64,000 nt of DNA from Ectocarpus siliculosus (GCA_000310025.1 FN649731.1:3231374-3295373); one strand, 5' to 3'. Positions 27,101-39,365 are shown, numbered from the stretch's first letter. Numbers and translations are program-made. The notes: generated by a model from the sequence alone, not told the origin.

Positions 27101-29393
27101 TCCCAGAACAATACAAGATCCCCCGGACGGGAGGAAACGAGTGGAGGTTTTGGTCACTCTATCACACGCCAGCAGGGACTACAGCAGACTTCTGCACAAC
27201 ACAACGGCGCTGCCTATGGCACTCCGAATCAACGGCAACGCAACGTGTAGCCAAGGCAACACAGATGACAACAGAGTAACCTCCCCCATTGCCATTGCGC
27301 CCCACTGCACCTCACCCCCGTCCTCTCTCTTTCGACAACTCCTGACCAGTCGATGCAACTGCTACCGCAGCATGTGAGACACGAGTGGCCTATGACAAGC
27401 GGTAGCACCGGTGGTTTTCCGTCCCCGGCGTTCGCGGTGTCCCCCGTGCTGGACGCGACCGGATCAGACTATGTGTACCTGGCCATCGAAGACTCGGTAC
27501 GTCCACAGGCTTGAGGCAATCTTGTACAGCATTGCCCGTTTAGATGGAAGCTTCAACGAAACCTCGTGGCACTTGCTCATGGCAGTTTCAACTGCTTTCT
27601 CGACTTTCTCACACCACAAAGACGAATAGTAGAGGACGCTTTAGCCCCTCGTTCCCTCGAGTAGCCTATACAGTATACATGAAAACAAAACACGAATACC
27701 AAAATTGTTCGGTGCCTTACCTTGCTCACGAAGATTCGAAACCTCGAACGTCATCAGAGATGTATAAGAGTGAATTATGCCTGAACAGGTGCGGATATTT
27801 TCGCTGGAGACGGGCTTCGAGGTGACGTTGCAAGAAGGGGGGCGGCTGTCGACGAAAATCGGCCGCAGTCCTGGCGACGGCGGCACCAGAGGCGGCAACG
27901 GTACCGCCGCTGCTACCGCATCTGCTGGCCCCACGGCGCCCATCGTGGCGGCGGAGGTAGCCTCGGACAACGGAACACTCGCTGTTGCGTGTGCTGAATC
28001 AGGTATGAAGGGCGCGGGATTGATTGCATCCGCTTTAGCAGGCAAGGGGCGAGGGTCCTAGTTTTCTGCCACAGAGCCTTGCATGGGTTCGCCGTGGCAC
28101 CGTTGACCGAGATGGTGCAGTCCTCCCCGTGTGTAGTAGAGCCCCATGTTCAACGAAAAATACCCCTCCAACACGGTTTGATGCATCGTGCTGATGTGGT
28201 GAGACGTCCGTCCAACCACGCCTTACGCCTGTGGCGGGAAAGCAGGGGAGAGAGAGAACCCGGAAAAATGTGGACTGACACTACGTGTGCCCAAGGGGGG
28301 ACGCTTGTTTTTCGGAAAGTAAGTGTGCTCGATCTAAACCCGAAGGAACGCAACCGCTCCCAACGCACAAGCTTTTGCGCGTACTACGATTGTGTGCGCG
28401 CGTACCACGACCGTGCTGGACGCCGGCGATCGCAAGAGCAGGTGCCATCACCTTGTTCCGGTTTCGCGATAATTCCTTGAAAGTTGCAATAGAGGAAACG
28501 CAGCGGGCCGCCCCTGGCAGCAGGAGTAGAGGCAGGAGCAGCGACAGCGACAGGAGCAGCGACAGTGGCAGCGGGACGAGCAGTGGCAACCCGACAATGT
28601 CGTGGCGACGGCTTCTCCGTACGTTTGAGTGCGATCGCCGAGATGCTACACCGTGGGAAATGAGGGTAAGCTGGAGGTATTTTGGGGGTTGATTGTAGTC
28701 ATGCCACCGTGGCTGATTGGTGGCCTAAGACAACAGAATGTTGCCTAAAAGATGGCTGCCATGAGAGCAACAACAAGCAACACAATGGTTACGACAAGAG
28801 CAGCGAACAACAATTATTGTCTTTCTGTCGTCCGTTTTACATTGCCGAGTGATGCTCGTGCCCGGCGATGCCTTCGCTATGCTTAGTGACCGTGAGAGAT
28901 ACTTGCAGCCGAAAGTTCCCCAAGAGAGCGAAAACAGATGCATCGCCTCTGTTGGATTCTCAACGCCGTGAGAAACAGATTTCAACATGCATGGAGGAGA
29001 CCGAAACGATGCGTGTTCTGAAACGCATTCGGAGGTGTTCGAGTGTTTGGCCTCCTTCTTGGCGACACGTAGGTGCCTCTCTTCCCACCCCCCGGTAAGA
29101 AGTTGCGACCGTCTGTTGTGTATGTTTCCGAACGCCAGGTCCACCTAAGCACACCCTTTGCGATGGGCAGCGACGAGGGTTTCAGCCACCGGGACCAAAT
29201 TCGCCGTGTGATCGTGGGCGGCATTGTAGAGGCCGCCATCGTTCTCTCCGAACAAAACCGGACAGCGAAGGAGCTACTCATAGAGCCGATCGAGGGGATG
29301 GGCGGCCAATCTTCAGCACCGGTTGGATTGGGTGCGGGTGGGCGTGTTAGCCTCCGAGATCTCTTGGGAAAACCTCCGTACGGGACGGTCTAA
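19255..29393 (+). CDS. Multi-exon WD40-like beta-propeller protein, gapped
   Basis: Exons 19255-19320 and 19508-19674 join in phase to give FGADGRSQLVSLDAQRVVK followed directly by LWDI, a textbook WD40 blade. In-phase continuation is 19921-20374. Further coding pieces are: an exon ending at 20832 joined to one from 20891 (VVVATAGGSLVKC), which runs into the N gap; 22797-22904 (VTLDVSGLLCVWPYS), 22972-23028 and 23441-23621; 25066-25205; and then a 3' set whose phases agree at every junction: an exon ending at 26044, then 27371-27496, 27789-28002, 28484-28665 and 29139-29393, with a TAA stop. YVYLAIEDS|VRIFSLETG is again propeller-like. Gly/Ser-rich linkers interrupt the blades. Some middle exons are missing from the model, and the first exon and start codon were not found. 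The specific family is not recognised; such proteins are usually scaffolds in complexes. Confidence 0.6.
21118..21630. other. Assembly gap (100 N) with homopolymer-rich low-quality flanks
   Basis: N occupies 21504-21603. From about 21118 to 21503, and again to about 21630, the sequence is made of runs of a single base (G, C, T, A) with almost no normal sequence. This is the signature of poor base calling at read ends. Pro/Gly/Phe/Lys-rich open frames crossing it in all frames are artefacts. It interrupts the WD40-like gene. Confidence 0.9.
24556..24640 (+). repeat. CAA/CAC/CAT trinucleotide-rich tract
   Basis: Imperfect repeats of CAA, CAC and CAT. They lie between exons of the WD40-like gene, presumably in an intron. 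Confidence 0.7.
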
Positions 29394-30359
29394 AAGCGTG
29401 GTGTGTAAGGCATTGTGCGATTATTGGCTCCCTGTAGGCTGTCGGTCAATCTGAGTGCAGGGTTATGGGAAGAATTTGGCGTGGCGCCGAGTCTGTAGAC
29501 TACCGGTGGTACCGTGTTTCGGGAAACACAGATGATGAATTCACCCTTGTGCAGCTTTTCTGCCTCAAGGTGGCAGATACCTTGACACGTGCGCCAGGTC
29601 GAAAGCTCCACCACGTGGAACAAAGAGGTTACAACCCTTGGGTGTCGTGAGTCCCGGCAACTACTTTGGCGCCACTGCTGTGGGATAGGCATGAACTTGG
29701 CCATTTTTCCTCCGGCAACAACGTCGATCCCAGAGATTGAGTATTATGCAATATTGGTCATTATTTTTAAGTGGGGGTCACCTCGAAGGTGGAACCTACC
29801 CTAGCGGTCTTGGGGTCTTTACACACCACCCAGAGGGCATATCTGTGCGCAGAAATTTAGCAGGTACGCTCTTGAAAATGTCCTGGCTCGCGAGCAAACG
29901 CAGGAACTGTTCCACGCCCCTCCACTTCCTCGGTAAATCGCGCAAGCTGTCACCGTGCCTTACTGAAACAGCGACACACGTAGTACAACCTCTGGAGTCG
30001 ATGACGACTCAGCCTTGCACACGTCAATCTAGATAAGTTGCGCTCGGTGCCTTTCCTATATTGGGAACGCCAGGCAGAGGTGTACCTCTCCCACTGGAAC
30101 GGAAAGTACCGCCGACGCCATGGCAGAGAGCAGCTGCGGTCTCGGTGGGCAAGGGACGTGCGTGCCTGGTAACCGGGGTCAATGCGTCCCCCGTTTGCTT
30201 TGAGTCGATGCCGCGGAACATTCGTCTCTCGCAAGACTGGGCGTTCCTTTAGGCGGAGAGTGTCTGGAGTTTTGACCTCGCGGTTACAAAACAAGCTGTC
30301 GAAGAGGCCTCGCCTCCACCTGACCGCGAAGAAGCCCCCTTGGGAAAGCACAGCCCGCA
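29394..30359. other. Intergenic region
   Basis: This stretch lies downstream of the TAA of the WD40-like gene and of the 3' side of the minus-strand ORF at 30360-30770. Open frames exist on both strands but none carries a recognisable motif or coherent splice sites. Confidence 0.45.
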
Positions 30360-30945
30360 CTATCGGTGTGGTTCGAGTCGGGTTCGACGAATGCTTCGAG
30401 GGCACTCTCTGCCTCGAACACGCGTAGTCGCGGTTCCTCGGGAATGAGCGCGCCGGCGGCCCAAAAGCCATATTTTCGCTACACGTCCATCCGGCTTCAA
30501 AGCAAACGAAACCGTCGCCGGGTCCACCCGGAGCTCGGCCCTTACACGACCATCCTCGCCAATGTAGGATCGGCGTGATCTTTCCACCACCGCTGGCGCC
30601 TCGTCGAATCCCCACAACCACGACGGCGTCGATCGTATAGACGTCCGTTTCTTCGCCGGGACAAACCGTTCGCTTTCAAAAAATATCTTCCAGCTCCCTT
30701 GTGTGCAGCGTCCGCACGTTGGTGCGCGGCACCTGCAGACCGCTCTCGATGACCTCACGCAGTGGGTCAAGAGGACGCAGCAAGCAGCCTGTGTATTAAG
30801 GCGAGGTTACCGCCTGTAGTTTCGCCGGAAGATCGGGGTTACACTCGTCTAGCGCCACTGCCAGATCCGAGGTTGTGGTGTCGTGGCTGTCGGTGCAAGG
30901 TGGTCCGACAACATTGATGGCCTTCATGGCACGAGACGTCACCAT
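30360..30945 (-). pseudogene. Small minus-strand gene with disrupted frame, possibly SnoaL/NTF2-like
   Basis: A first exon can be read from ATG at 30945 down to 30811 (DLAVALDECNPDLPAKLQA, then donor GTAACC). It fits in phase to an exon from 30753 (VIESGLQVPRTNVRTLHTRE) across a 57-base intron. That frame meets TGA right after a run of six T (minus strand, near 30684). In the next frame, coding-like sequence continues (SYIGEDGRVRAELRVDPATV, SFALKPDGRVAKIW). The strand-rich EDGRVRAEL...DGRVAKIW pattern recalls the C-terminal sheet of SnoaL/NTF2-like folds, but this is a weak family guess. One extra T in the homopolymer would explain the break, so it may be a sequencing error and not a true pseudogene. 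Confidence 0.33.
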
Positions 30946-31789
30946 GGTTTTGGAGGTATTTGGGGGTGTTTCGTTCCCTCTGGCAGTGGTGTTTTTTCCG
31001 ATGTACACATCGTGTGGCTAAATACCAGCTACGAAGCGCCGTGTGGGCCATCCTCTCTCGTTGAATGTCATACTGTGGATGAAGACAGACCCGTCGGAAA
31101 GTCGAGGTTGTGTGTCTTGGATCCCCTTGGATCCATCCACGACAAAAGTACGCAGGTCACCAAATGGCCGAGCAGAGCGTGAGTTTCTCGCATCTCGGTA
31201 AAATGTAGAGGAGGGTCGACAAGCCAATCGGATAAATACACCGAACAGAGGAAAGGTATTCCTTCGGCAAAATTGAAGTATCGACCTTGACTGAAGTCAC
31301 CGGCCGGTCAAGGACAGATGTTAGCACCAAAAGTTGACCAAACATTTAGGACAATTTCGGGCACATAGTGCACTACCGTAGCTCTCCCATGGGGGCTCAA
31401 ACGCGTCACAAAGAAAAATACAAGTACACCCTATAGTTACAACAAGTCATCGGCGACCCTCGGAAAGAAGTTCAACTACCTACCAGTTTTTTGATGAGGT
31501 ACAACACCAGTTCGACTTCTTTACAAATGAAAAAATAAAGGCTGGGTATTCCATAACAATACAACGACCTGAGGGCGCAAAGACTGACTATTATAAGGGG
31601 GCTGGTGAGAAAAAAATGGAAAGCGACAAACGGACGCCTACGCAAAATCTGGCCGCGTGTGCAACTGGGGGCCAAGATGCACCGCTTGTCGTCTACAGAA
31701 AGAACAAAATCCAACAAAAAATGCGGCCGACCGATTTCGGAAGACGAGCGAAAGGGTCGACAAGACAATATGTAACTCGGTTTCGCATA
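30946..31789. other. Intergenic region
   Basis: This is the space between the start of the small minus-strand gene and the stop codon of the 7TM gene. No gene, RNA or repeat is recognised. Confidence 0.45.
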
Positions 31790-34700
31790 TCACAATGTGC
31801 CATAGGCCTCGGGATCCCGCCCGTTTCCAGTCAGCTGCGAGGTCGCATCTCCGCCAGTGTCGTCGTCCGCACACCCTTTACGGCCATCGGCTTCCGGGGG
31901 GATTTCCCAGTACTCGGGGTCTTCCGCCGCGGCAAGCCCTTGGCTGCCCTCGTCAGATCCCAGCGACGAGCCCCCTTCCGCGGGGTCGTGCAGTATCCAC
32001 AGCATCACGAACAGGATCATCCACTCCGAGACGTGCTTGACGACCACGTACCAGTCCCAGACCCAGCTGCTGAACACCATGTTGAAAGAGTGGGTTTCTG
32101 CGGAGAAGTGGCGGCGGCACGGCCAGAACGGTGATTCCGGATTTAGGGCGGGGGGGAAGAGGTTTGCACACACACAAAAGTCCGTGGCATCAACTCGGAG
32201 AATATGCTGAACTGATTCCTCAAAGTTCGGACAAAAACATGGCCCACCACGTGCCTCGTGATGAACAACAACACCTCAAGGCGAAATAAAGGATTCACTT
32301 AGCGGGGAACGTCCTAGATTTGAACAAGTTATCCGCTCCATGTAAAGCAAGACCTCGCCAAACGCAACACCGTCAGTTGTGAAAACCGTGACAATGCGGT
32401 CGAAACATAAGGGGGGTCATCCGACAAACGTAGGGAACCTCTATGCTTCTCAAAAGCAGTGTCAGTGCGAAACAAGCTTGATGGGTTTGGCCCAGGGGGC
32501 AGCACGTCAATCCCTGTGTTAAATAGTCGATACGCACATCACCTTGGGGATCTCAAAACATACACTTATCGTTTGGCGGGTTTTCTCTCCATTGGTAAAA
32601 TTTACCATTGCGCTGAAAGTGTTCATGCTTTTGACCGGCAAGCTCTCTCGCCATCCATTCCATTTGCACCCCGTCCCAAAGACTCACGCTTGAAATGCAT
32701 GTAGAGCGTCAGGCCCACCGCTAGCTCGCAAACGGCTCGAATCGCGAAAAACACGTTACCGGTTACGGTTATTCTCACGATGCGCGTCACCTGTTGCGTG
32801 GACGGTCGACGGCAACAAGACCACGCAGCAGCAACAGGAGAAGCGGTGGCACAGGACCCGCACGACAGACGAACGGCAGCGAATACGGCATCACGAACTG
32901 TTACATGCAAGCCCGACCGACATTTCGGGCTCGATGAGAAGGGTGTAGCACGTTTTCTTTAGTGCGTCACTGCCCCTGCAGCTGATTACTACCGAAAAAG
33001 GGTTGAGGGAAGAGTAAGGAAGCACCACCCCACGGTCCAATACATTGCAGCAACAGGTTGAAATACATTGCAGCAACAGGTTGAAATACATTGCAGCAAC
33101 AGGATGCGCGCGAGGGAACAAGCATGCATCTATCTCTTGACGGCGTTTTGATCTTGGTCTCATCGGGCCTCAATGTCGCTTTCGTCGGGCCGTCATTGCC
33201 TTTGCTCCTCTTCTCTCCTCCTCCCTCTCTTGCCTTCATACTTCCACCGCCCCTACATCCAACACCATCTCCAATCCCTCTTCATGCCCGTCCTCGTCTT
33301 CGTCCATTGTCGACTCACTTGACCATCCGTCGATATCTGGTTGACGGCGCCGAGCGTCCTCAGGACCGTTCGAAAGCGGTGCGAGAACCGGGAGATCTCC
33401 ACGCTGCACACCAACGACAACATGCACAGCAGGGCACTAACGCGAACGAACGCGGTACGGCGCAACGGCGGCGACAACGCGAAAAGAGCGGCAGGGACGA
33501 CACCACAGAGTTGGAACCACGTCGTGCACACACGAACGAAGAGACTAACCCTAAAACCGTCACACTAACCTCGGTGTCTAAAAAAGTTTCTTTCAAGCCA
33601 ACACAAATTAATCGCTGTCCACAGAAAAGTCCACCAAGGATATATCCCCAGCAATGAAGTCTGAGCGAAATATAAACGCCGACGCCAAGAGGTGGTGTTC
33701 AGGGTATAAACGGAGCCAGGACGAATATCATAGGCAACACCCACGATAAGATCGTGAAAACACACATCATACATGTCACTGTGTACTTGGAGGAACTAGA
33801 ACAAGGTGGAGAGAAATCGCTTGCCAAACACCCGACGGCGACACCCACACACCTCTCAAACATGAGCATTCCCTGGCTGCTGTAAACCCTCGTGAAGAAT
33901 AGGCACGAGTTAACGCCCTCCGCCGCGGCGAGTGCCGCCGCTACCGTCATGAAGGACGCCATTGGCCGAGAAGGTCGACCGCTCTCCTTAAAGATCTGGT
34001 CAACACGCAAGATATGTAGACAGAACGCGTCACAACGGCAGCGTAAAATTTAACTCCGGTCACTTCAAGGCTCGGAGGAATCGAAAGGGAAGAATCGTCA
34101 CGAAATAAACGGCGCGTCCCGTGCGAAAAAATGTGTAGCAGGTCGTTTATTGTGAAACATGCAAACACGCGAAGGCTACCGAAACCGTTCGAGGAGACGG
34201 GAAATTCCACGTCCCGCCCATTCACCAACGTCGACCGCCGGGGCTGTGGGTACGGAGAGGACAACAGCAGGGAGGCAGTTTCATGTGAAACTCTGCCACA
34301 AAAAATACACAAGCGCTGCTGAACCAGGAATATCTCGTGCACACGAAGGGTTGAGTCTCACTTGTATCCCTCCTGCTGAACGTCTATCGGTGCCATTTCC
34401 AACGCAACGCCTACCCGATATCTTGAACGTGAGACACGACTTCTCCATGGGCTGTGCTCACCCCCTTGAGCAGGTCGGCCCAGAATATAGCCATCAGGAT
34501 GAAGATGCTGAACAGGCTCAAGCTGCCGACGAAAAGCATAACCTCCGACACGTACGTCCCCAGCCAGTCGCCCTTGAAGGCGTACTCCGTCGACGGGGCG
34601 TAAGTCGGCTGCAGGACCTACGGGAGACGCGCGACACCGATGATGGCAGTGATGGATAAAAACAAGTGCATTGGGTGGCCATGTCTCCACAACACTAAAA

Positions 34701-37104
34701 AACACTGGTTTTTCATTTGGGTGGTGGTGTCTGCACAACAATTAACACTTCTGCTTTTTCAAGTTATTTTCCTCGGATTTGATTCTGTTCGCTGGCGTCT
34801 CTTCACTAGTTAGCCCCTCTCCGCGGCGTCTGCTAGTACGAGAGCTGCGTGCGTGCGGCAAGCGTTCTAAACAACGGCATCGCTGAGGACACGAAAGACA
34901 CAAAAGAACTGGCACGACAACACGTTGGCGCCATCCATGGTCTAGTTGGGCGTGCATGGAAGGAGTACCCACAGAATTCACGAAACAACAGGAGAGTTGT
35001 TGAAACGGGGTGCAAGCCACGTCCCGCGTGGTAACCGCCCGCGGAAAGGTGTAGAGCCGTACGGGTTTTTGATCAGCATCAACGGAAAAAGACATGATGA
35101 CTAACGCAGCGGAAGAGGGAGAAAAGTGGTACGAAAAGGGATCCCAACGAAAGCGTTTTCAGCGCCTCACACAACTATGTCCCACCATGACTGGTCTTCT
35201 GGGATCCTGGAGAGCACGTCACGCCGCGCAACGGCGATATATCATTTCATCAACAGCAGAAACGGCGGCGGCGCGATGGGTGTCCGCCGTTAGTTACCGT
35301 AGCGAAACATGGGTGGAAAAAAGCGCGCACCTCTGTTGGGATCAAGAACCAGGTGGCTCGCACGACCGACGTAAAGAGGATGAGGGAGTAGAAGGTCGTG
35401 ATCACGGCCTCGGAGCCTCGCTGCCCGGCGCTGGTGAGAAGCCGCTTCAGCGACGCCGCGGCGAGGAGCAAGAAGCCCAGCCCTAAGATCACATCCTGCG
35501 CGTTGTGTTGGTGTACGTGGCATCGGCATAATGTACAGATGTAGTGCCCGCACGTATGCACGTGGCAGTTCAGAAAATCATGCATGCTGGAGATCATATC
35601 AATCAGACATGATACATTGTATCTTGACCACCGTTTGTGGGCCCGGGCAGGAAACCTTTCTACATGAAAGCCTGCTGTGTGGGGTTGGCATTTGTAGCCC
35701 ACAAGGGAATCTAACAGCCCCAGTCTACGCTGGACGCATCAACCAGGGTAATGCACGAGGAAAGTAAACACTGGAGTTTTAAATAGGGGTACATATGTAA
35801 CACAGCATGAACACAATACAAACAATTGGTAGCTTGTGTGTTTCTATCATTTCAACATGCACGGGAAAACAGAGGTCTGCTGTGCCGATTGCATTGTACA
35901 GATCAGATCGATCTTCTGAGTAATTGTTGTGAAGCAACAACCTACGTTCATTCGCGATCCGAGACGTCTCATGTCTCACCATTAACACAAACAATAACAA
36001 TCGATGGAATCACGAAAATACCCATATGCACACGAACTGCTGTACAACAGGGTAGGCTGGTGCTCGTAGCCTACCACTCGTTGCTCTGCTAGTTCATTAA
36101 GTAGCACTGCTGTAGGTCTACACTCCTACACGTGCAGTGGGACTTGACAGCCGATACGACTTGACACGCCGCACGTGTGCGAGAGACAGCGCTCGGCATC
36201 TTAAGAATTTTATCGTAGAATTTTGGCGCAAAGCGCAGCGCTTCCTCTACACGTATCTTATGCCAGTGCTGGGCAAGCTTTGGATCGGCAGACAATGGTG
36301 TATGACGCAGGCAGTGTCCGTCACCGTGGTGTGCGTGCTGTAGGCAGTCAACGAAGGTCAGATGGATGTTTCGTCGCCGCAACGCCAGTGGTCAAACAAG
36401 GCGGTCAAGTAGGCATCTCCGCCAAAATGCACTGCTGCTTGGTGTGCGTTCGGGGTTGAAAGTACCAAGGGCAAAGGGAAACTCAAGCAGCGACACACAA
36501 AACCGCTGAGAGCGTCGTATTGTGAAACTGCACGTTGAAGTAATGGACGCAATGCTGCTGTTCGCCTCCTGCTGCACTCTACGGTAGACTAGGTACTGGT
36601 GCACAGCTGTAGACGACTACAACTTGTAGACTCTTTGCAACTGCTGTGTGTGATGAATCCACGTGCACAACGTTTGCCTGCTAAATATCAACCACCACTG
36701 CTCTAGTACGACGTAGATCTCGGTGAGGTATACCGCACGAATTCAGGGGCAGGGGCGCGCCTTTCTTCACCTGTCTAAGCTCCCTCGCAGTCTCGCTTCC
36801 GACCATGTCATCGCTGTGGTGGCTCTTCCTGTCTGATCTGCTGCGTTGTTCGTGTGCTGCAACCCACCGCGATGAGTGGTTTGCATACACGGGCCCCTGC
36901 CACGCGCCCCCGCACGAATCCCCGAAATCCGCATTGCTGTCCCCCTTGGAGAGTCTCTCGCCTACTCGCACGCAGCCAGCACGACACCACACACGAGTGG
37001 AGAATTTGTCTGAAAAAAGGCTACCTCTGTGCGGAGGACTTCTCCGCTGAAGATCGTGAGGTAGGACGGTGTTATTTGAATGGCGAGGTAGAAGATCCTT
37101 GATA
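31790..37104 (-). CDS. Seven-transmembrane protein, TOM1/THH1- or GPCR-like
   Basis: Minus-strand exons in translation order are 35331-35495, 34462-34617, 33853-33995, 33319-33544, 32688-32790 and 31790-32097. All five junctions agree in phase with clean GT-AG sites, and together they give 366 residues plus stop. An upstream exon ending at 37025 (FYLAIQITPSYLTIF) also fits phase 0, but its own start is unclear, and no start codon was found. Hydrophobic spans come in series: VILGLGFLLLAAASL, a second in the same exon (TTFYSLILFTSVVRATWFLI), VMLFVGSLSLFSIFILMAIF, FMTVAAALAAAEGV, FQLCGVVPAALFAL with ALLCMLSLVC, VFFAIRAVCELAVGLTL and WMILFVMLWIL. The tail is acidic and about 65 residues long. The IFWADLL motif after the third helix recalls the LFWAEIY of plant TOM1/TOM3/THH1 proteins. 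The family call rests on topology and that motif only. Confidence 0.65.
33039..33104. repeat. Tandem 23-bp repeat, about three copies
   Basis: The unit AATACATTGCAGCAACAGG followed by TTGA is repeated from 33039, 33062 and 33085; the third copy is incomplete. It lies in the intron between the exons at 33319 and 32790 of the 7TM gene. Confidence 0.9.
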
Positions 37105-38816
37105 GCTTGTGAGGCAGCAGCGGAGGATGTAACCCAGGGGTCAGCGTACAAGTACAACGCTCTACAGGCGACTGCTGTTGTCGCCGCCCGCGTCTCGAGG
37201 GCCAAAGAGACAAGATGATTGCAAGAGTGTGTGCGTGTGTGGGATGTTCTTGCTTGCGCATCGTCCTAGAGATCCGATGATGACGCTTTGTGTCCGGTCC
37301 GGTGGTGTAGTGTACGTGTGTGGCCACAGCGAATTCAAACACAATCGACGAAGACGAATCGGCCAACCGCCATTTCCCCGACGAGCGACAAGCTGATTCG
37401 CCAGCCTGGTGTTAGGATCCTGTGGCCTCCTGCGGTATTGATATGTGTAGCCCTCTCTCTTCACTGCACTTTGCATCGGGGGCAGGGGTGAATTGTACAT
37501 CTCACAGGACGCAGGACGAACTTCTGGTTTACTCTTCTGCGGCAATGCAGACGTCGGCAAAGGGTACAGCAGTACACTTGATCGTCCTCGACCATGTTTC
37601 TCCGCCAATCGTGTCCCTGCCCCTGGGGTAGACAAATACAAGTAACATTACAACATTACTATCTTCGGAAGTACATACATTCTGTAGACATAAACCGTCT
37701 GGGACACACCGTAAGGAAGATGTGCACTCCCAGCGTCTGCGCGTCTTTATTTGGCCCTCATGGATTCCAGCACTTTTTTAAATGCCCCGCCAGGCTACTA
37801 TCTACTACTGCTCCGGTAGAGTTGCCTAACTACCGCTGTGTGCTCCTTCCCTCGCGGGCCGGGCCACACACCCGTCGTCCGCTTTTCCAGCTGGCGCTCT
37901 GCCGCGCAAAGCGGCCTGAAGTCTGCCGGGGTGCGGTTCTCCATATGCGACCCCTTCTCATCTTTTAGCGTTCGTTGTGGTGCCCCCCCCCCCCCAAGAA
38001 AGGAAAAAGTAAAGGCAACCCCCCCGGTGCCCAGGGGCCCCCCCCCGGCCCCCTTTTTCCCTATGGCGACGCCCCCACCTAAGAACTCCTTCCCCAGTGT
38101 TCGAAACACTGGGGGGGTGAAAAAAAGCCAAAACCCCAATTTTCTGGCAACCACCCCCCTGGCAAAAAACGCGGGCAATGCTGGCCCCGGGGNNNNNNNN
38201 NNNNNNNNNNNNNNNNNNNNNNNNNNNNNNNNNNNNNNNNNNNNNNNNNNNNNNNNNNNNNNNNNNNNNNNNNNNNNNNNNNNNNNNNNNNNGTCCGTTT
38301 TTCCAGCGGGCGTTTTGCCGCGCAAAGGGGCCTGAATTTTGCCGGGGTGGGGTTTTCCATATGGGACCCCTTTTCATTTTTTAGCGTTGGTTGGGGTGCC
38401 CCCCCCCCCCTAGGAATGGAAGATGTAAGGGCAACCCCGCGGGTGCCAAGGCGCCGCCCGCGGGCCTCGTTTTCCCATATGGCGACGCCTCCACCTAGGA
38501 ACTCCTTCGCCAGTGTCGGAGACACTGGGGGGCTGAGAGAAGGCAGACGCAGCAGTTTCGTGGCAACGACCCCACTGGCAGAAACGGCGGGCAGTGCTGG
38601 CCCGGGGGCATCGGAGCCTAAGCGAGGTCTGTTCAACGACGGGAGCCCTTGGGTGGGGGGGCGCGCAGAGTCGCCTTCGACGGTGAGCAAGGGGACCAGG
38701 GGGGCGAAACGAGTTTGCGGTTTGCGTGTTGGATTTTCGGTTTTTGTTGCGGTCGCGCGCGGTATAAGACCGCTTAGGTTTGGCAGGCCTTAGATCATAC
38801 CATGAAGAGGTGATAG
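37105..38816. other. Region without a recognised gene, containing a false gap
   Basis: Apart from the duplicated 316-bp segment around the N gap (listed separately), I find no convincing coding exon. The 5' end of the minus-strand 7TM gene and upstream control sequences of both flanking genes may lie here. Confidence 0.45.
37877..38608. other. N gap flanked by two reads of the same 316-bp sequence
   Basis: Positions 37877-38192 and 38293-38608 are both 316 bases long and are the same sequence read twice. Each begins GTCCG(C/T)TTTTCCAG and ends in GCTGGCCC followed by G. The left copy, and the first 100 bases of the right copy, carry homopolymer errors. The 100 N between them therefore represent an overlap the assembler failed to merge, not missing sequence. 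Confidence 0.85.
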
Positions 38817-38839
38817 AACCCACGGGGGTGTGACAGTAT

Positions 38840-39227
38840 GTGCGATGTCACCGATCCCTATTGGATAATCGAATTGAACCACATGGGCCCTGAACGTTTA
38901 TCGCACTGGGGGTGCGATATCCCCAATGCGTGCGATTCGGAGTAAATCCATAAACTCTTCGGCAGTAGTACCGGTACTGGGTGCTTTCGGCATACACCCC
39001 CGTTCGAAAACCCCGACACGTGCGATACCAAATATGTCACGGCCGTACTGCAGGACACGCACACACAGAGAACACAAACGTATTCATACATACACACCTT
39101 TCACGATGAAACCGCGAGGTACCTCCGGCGCAGTGCATACCCCGGAACCACCGGGGCACTCGGCATCGGTGATACCGCACCGCCGTGCGATATCAGGGAC
39201 CCCGTGCGATCATCGTGTTTATCGCAC
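38840..39227. promoter_or_regulatory. Cluster of eight GTGCGAT/ATCGCAC words upstream of the nucleoporin-like gene
   Basis: GTGCGAT occurs at 38840, 38912, 38930, 39020, 39185 and 39204, and its complement ATCGCAC at 38900 and 39221. GGTATCACCG/CGGTGATACC-like words are mixed in. Chance would give far less than one copy in 390 bases. The cluster ends about 140 bases before the proposed start codon at 39366, so it may be a transcription-factor binding array. It could also be a decayed satellite. Confidence 0.45.
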
Positions 39228-39365
39228 GGTATCACCGGTACCGTACGCGCGGTGTCACCGAACCGTGCATTCTCTCGTATCCTTACTGTAATTGTGATGA
39301 TAGCGCGCGGTCATGGAAGTGGGAAGATCAATTTCATCCTCGCACCTCCCTATTCGGAAAAATTG

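Noticed and set aside
29950-30621. 223-codon minus-strand ORF, considered as a chromodomain-like or mobile-element fragment
   Set aside because: There is no integrase, reverse transcriptase or other element signature. The alternative frame at 30360-30770 is at least as coding-like.
37798-38793. Open frames across the second N gap
   Set aside because: They run through an artificial gap and a falsely duplicated segment.
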